Made by a program: the position numbers and the translations under genes. This document shows positions 63,198-64,000 of a stretch of 64,000 bases of DNA, one piece after another. Within the stretch, counting starts at the first letter, position 1. Every line of letters starts with the position of its first letter. The notes beneath the pieces are model-generated. The model saw only the letters and a list, made by a program, of their open reading frames with translations. It ran no database searches and was not told the DNA's origin. This DNA is from Pseudoalteromonas sp. Scap06 (GTDB taxonomy: Bacteria; Pseudomonadota; Gammaproteobacteria; Enterobacterales; Alteromonadaceae), in the NCBI RefSeq assembly GCF_013394165.1, contig NZ_CP041331.1, positions 558,001 through 622,000 on the forward strand. Direction: 5' to 3'.

Positions 63198-64000
63198 CTA
63201 AAACAGCCAACGTAGCACAAAAAACACGTATTTCTGCGATTTGGATTATTCCCGTGGTTGCCTTATTGGTAGGTATTTGGATGCTTTATCAATACCAATT
63301 AAATAAAGGGCAAACAATCTATATTTCTATGCCGCAAGCCGAGGGCATTGTTGCCGGTAAAACAGAAATTAAAGTACGGAGTGTTAAAATAGGACAAATT
63401 GATCACATTCGCCTCTCCAACAGTCAAGACAGCGTGATAGCCAGAGCACAAATAGATAAAAACTACGATAACTTGCTTACTGAAGATGCCCGTATTTGGG
63501 TGGTAAAACCTCGCATAGATGAAACTGGCATTAGTGGCATGAGCACTTTGCTCTCAGGTGTTTATTTAGAGTTTTCGCCAGGCGAAAGTAAACAACTAAA
63601 GAAGCAGTTTAAACTTCAAGAAGAGCCTGCATTAATAGGCAAAGATGTTCAAGGTGGGCGCTTTAAGTTACTCAGTTACAATGCAGAAGTACTTGATGTG
63701 AGTACTGGCATATTTTTTAAAAACTATAAAATAGGCCAAATAGAAACCGCTACTTTTGATTGGAAAAACCAAGCAATGCAATACGGTATTTTTATTAAAG
63801 CCCCCTATGAGAACTTGATCACCTTAAATTCTATTTTTTGGGTTAACTCAGGGATAGAAATAGATCTTTCCGCAGATGGTATTAACATTAACACCGGTTC
63901 TTTGAGCAAATTATTGAAAGGGGGGATCTCTGTCGGACTACCTGAACAGCAAGCTCCTGGCGATTTAGCACAAGACGGTCATAGCTTTTCTTTAAGCCAG
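63194..64000 (+). CDS. pqiB: MCE-domain protein PqiB, N-terminal part (cut by window end)
   Basis: The first 269 residues of a longer protein (E. coli PqiB has 546). The ATG overlaps the PqiA stop (ATGA). A single membrane helix (ISAIWIIPVVALLVGIWMLY) is followed by the first MCE domain: GQTIYISMPQAEGIVAGKTEIKVRSVKIGQI, LTEDARIWVV, GISGMSTLLSGVYLEFSPG, and the start of the second domain (FFKNYKIGQIETATF). MCE proteins form tubes for lipid transport between the membranes. The frame is open to the last base. Confidence 0.9.
   Translation, partial: MTKTANVAQKTRISAIWIIPVVALLVGIWMLYQYQLNKGQTIYISMPQAEGIVAGKTEIKVRSVKIGQIDHIRLSNSQDSVIARAQIDKNYDNLLTEDARIWVVKPRIDETGISGMSTLLSGVYLEFSPGESKQLKKQFKLQEEPALIGKDVQGGRFKLLSYNAEVLDVSTGIFFKNYKIGQIETATFDWKNQAMQYGIFIKAPYENLITLNSIFWVNSGIEIDLSADGININTGSLSKLLKGGISVGLPEQQAPGDLAQDGHSFSLSQ

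Noticed and set aside
1..64000. tRNA, rRNA or CRISPR arrays
   Set aside because: No cloverleaf-type sequence ending in CCA, no rRNA core and no regularly spaced repeats were recognised by eye.

Overview
The window looks like chromosomal DNA of a marine gammaproteobacterium of the Alteromonadales, most likely Pseudoalteromonas. The reasons are the AT-rich base composition, the DUF3015/DUF4105 pair, the uraA-upp, dnaKJ, fadE and pqiAB gene types, and a chromosomal integron with an SOS-boxed integrase. The genus is an inference from gene types, not from a search. No rRNA, tRNA or CRISPR array was recognised.

Layout. 1-6.8 kb: end of a flavoprotein oxidoreductase gene, an RhlE-type RNA helicase, two secreted proteins, a DapA-like aldolase and an unknown protein. 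6.84-8.8 kb: a small group of minus-strand genes separated by attC-like sites, with no integrase beside it (CALIN-like); two of its genes are frameshifted. 9.1-16.8 kb: ordinary metabolism, including a zinc-independent ribosomal protein pair (L31B/L36B) behind a Zur-like box. 16.9-21.6 kb: a three-gene operon for the compatible solute glucosylglycerate, with a glycerate kinase fused to a sugar-phosphoglycerate phosphatase. 21.8-24.8 kb: uracil permease and uracil phosphoribosyltransferase, then a phosphotransferase.

25.5-33.7 kb: a chromosomal integron. The integrase gene is on the plus strand behind a LexA box. Minus-strand cassettes run away from it: GNAT, a large PD-(D/E)XK nuclease-like protein, a methyltransferase and several small unknown proteins. 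They are separated by recognisable attC sites. One attC carries an inserted IS1111-type element with a broken transposase and a 320-base non-coding end. That end contains a 9-base copy of the attC core and may encode the element's guide RNA.

33.9-64 kb: fadE with a FadR-like operator; an RND efflux operon with a MexS-like oxidoreductase and a divergent LysR regulator; a diguanylate cyclase; a coniferyl aldehyde dehydrogenase-like gene; a dicarboxylate uptake system (DctB/DctD, sigma-54 promoter, porin, DASS transporter); small proteins; ybaK; dnaK-dnaJ with a sigma-32-like promoter; a thioesterase; and the start of pqiAB, cut by the window end.

The most unusual items are the IS1111/attC RNA-guide candidate, the glucosylglycerate operon with its kinase-phosphatase fusion, the nuclease-like integron cassette, and the second attC cluster about 17 kb from the integron.
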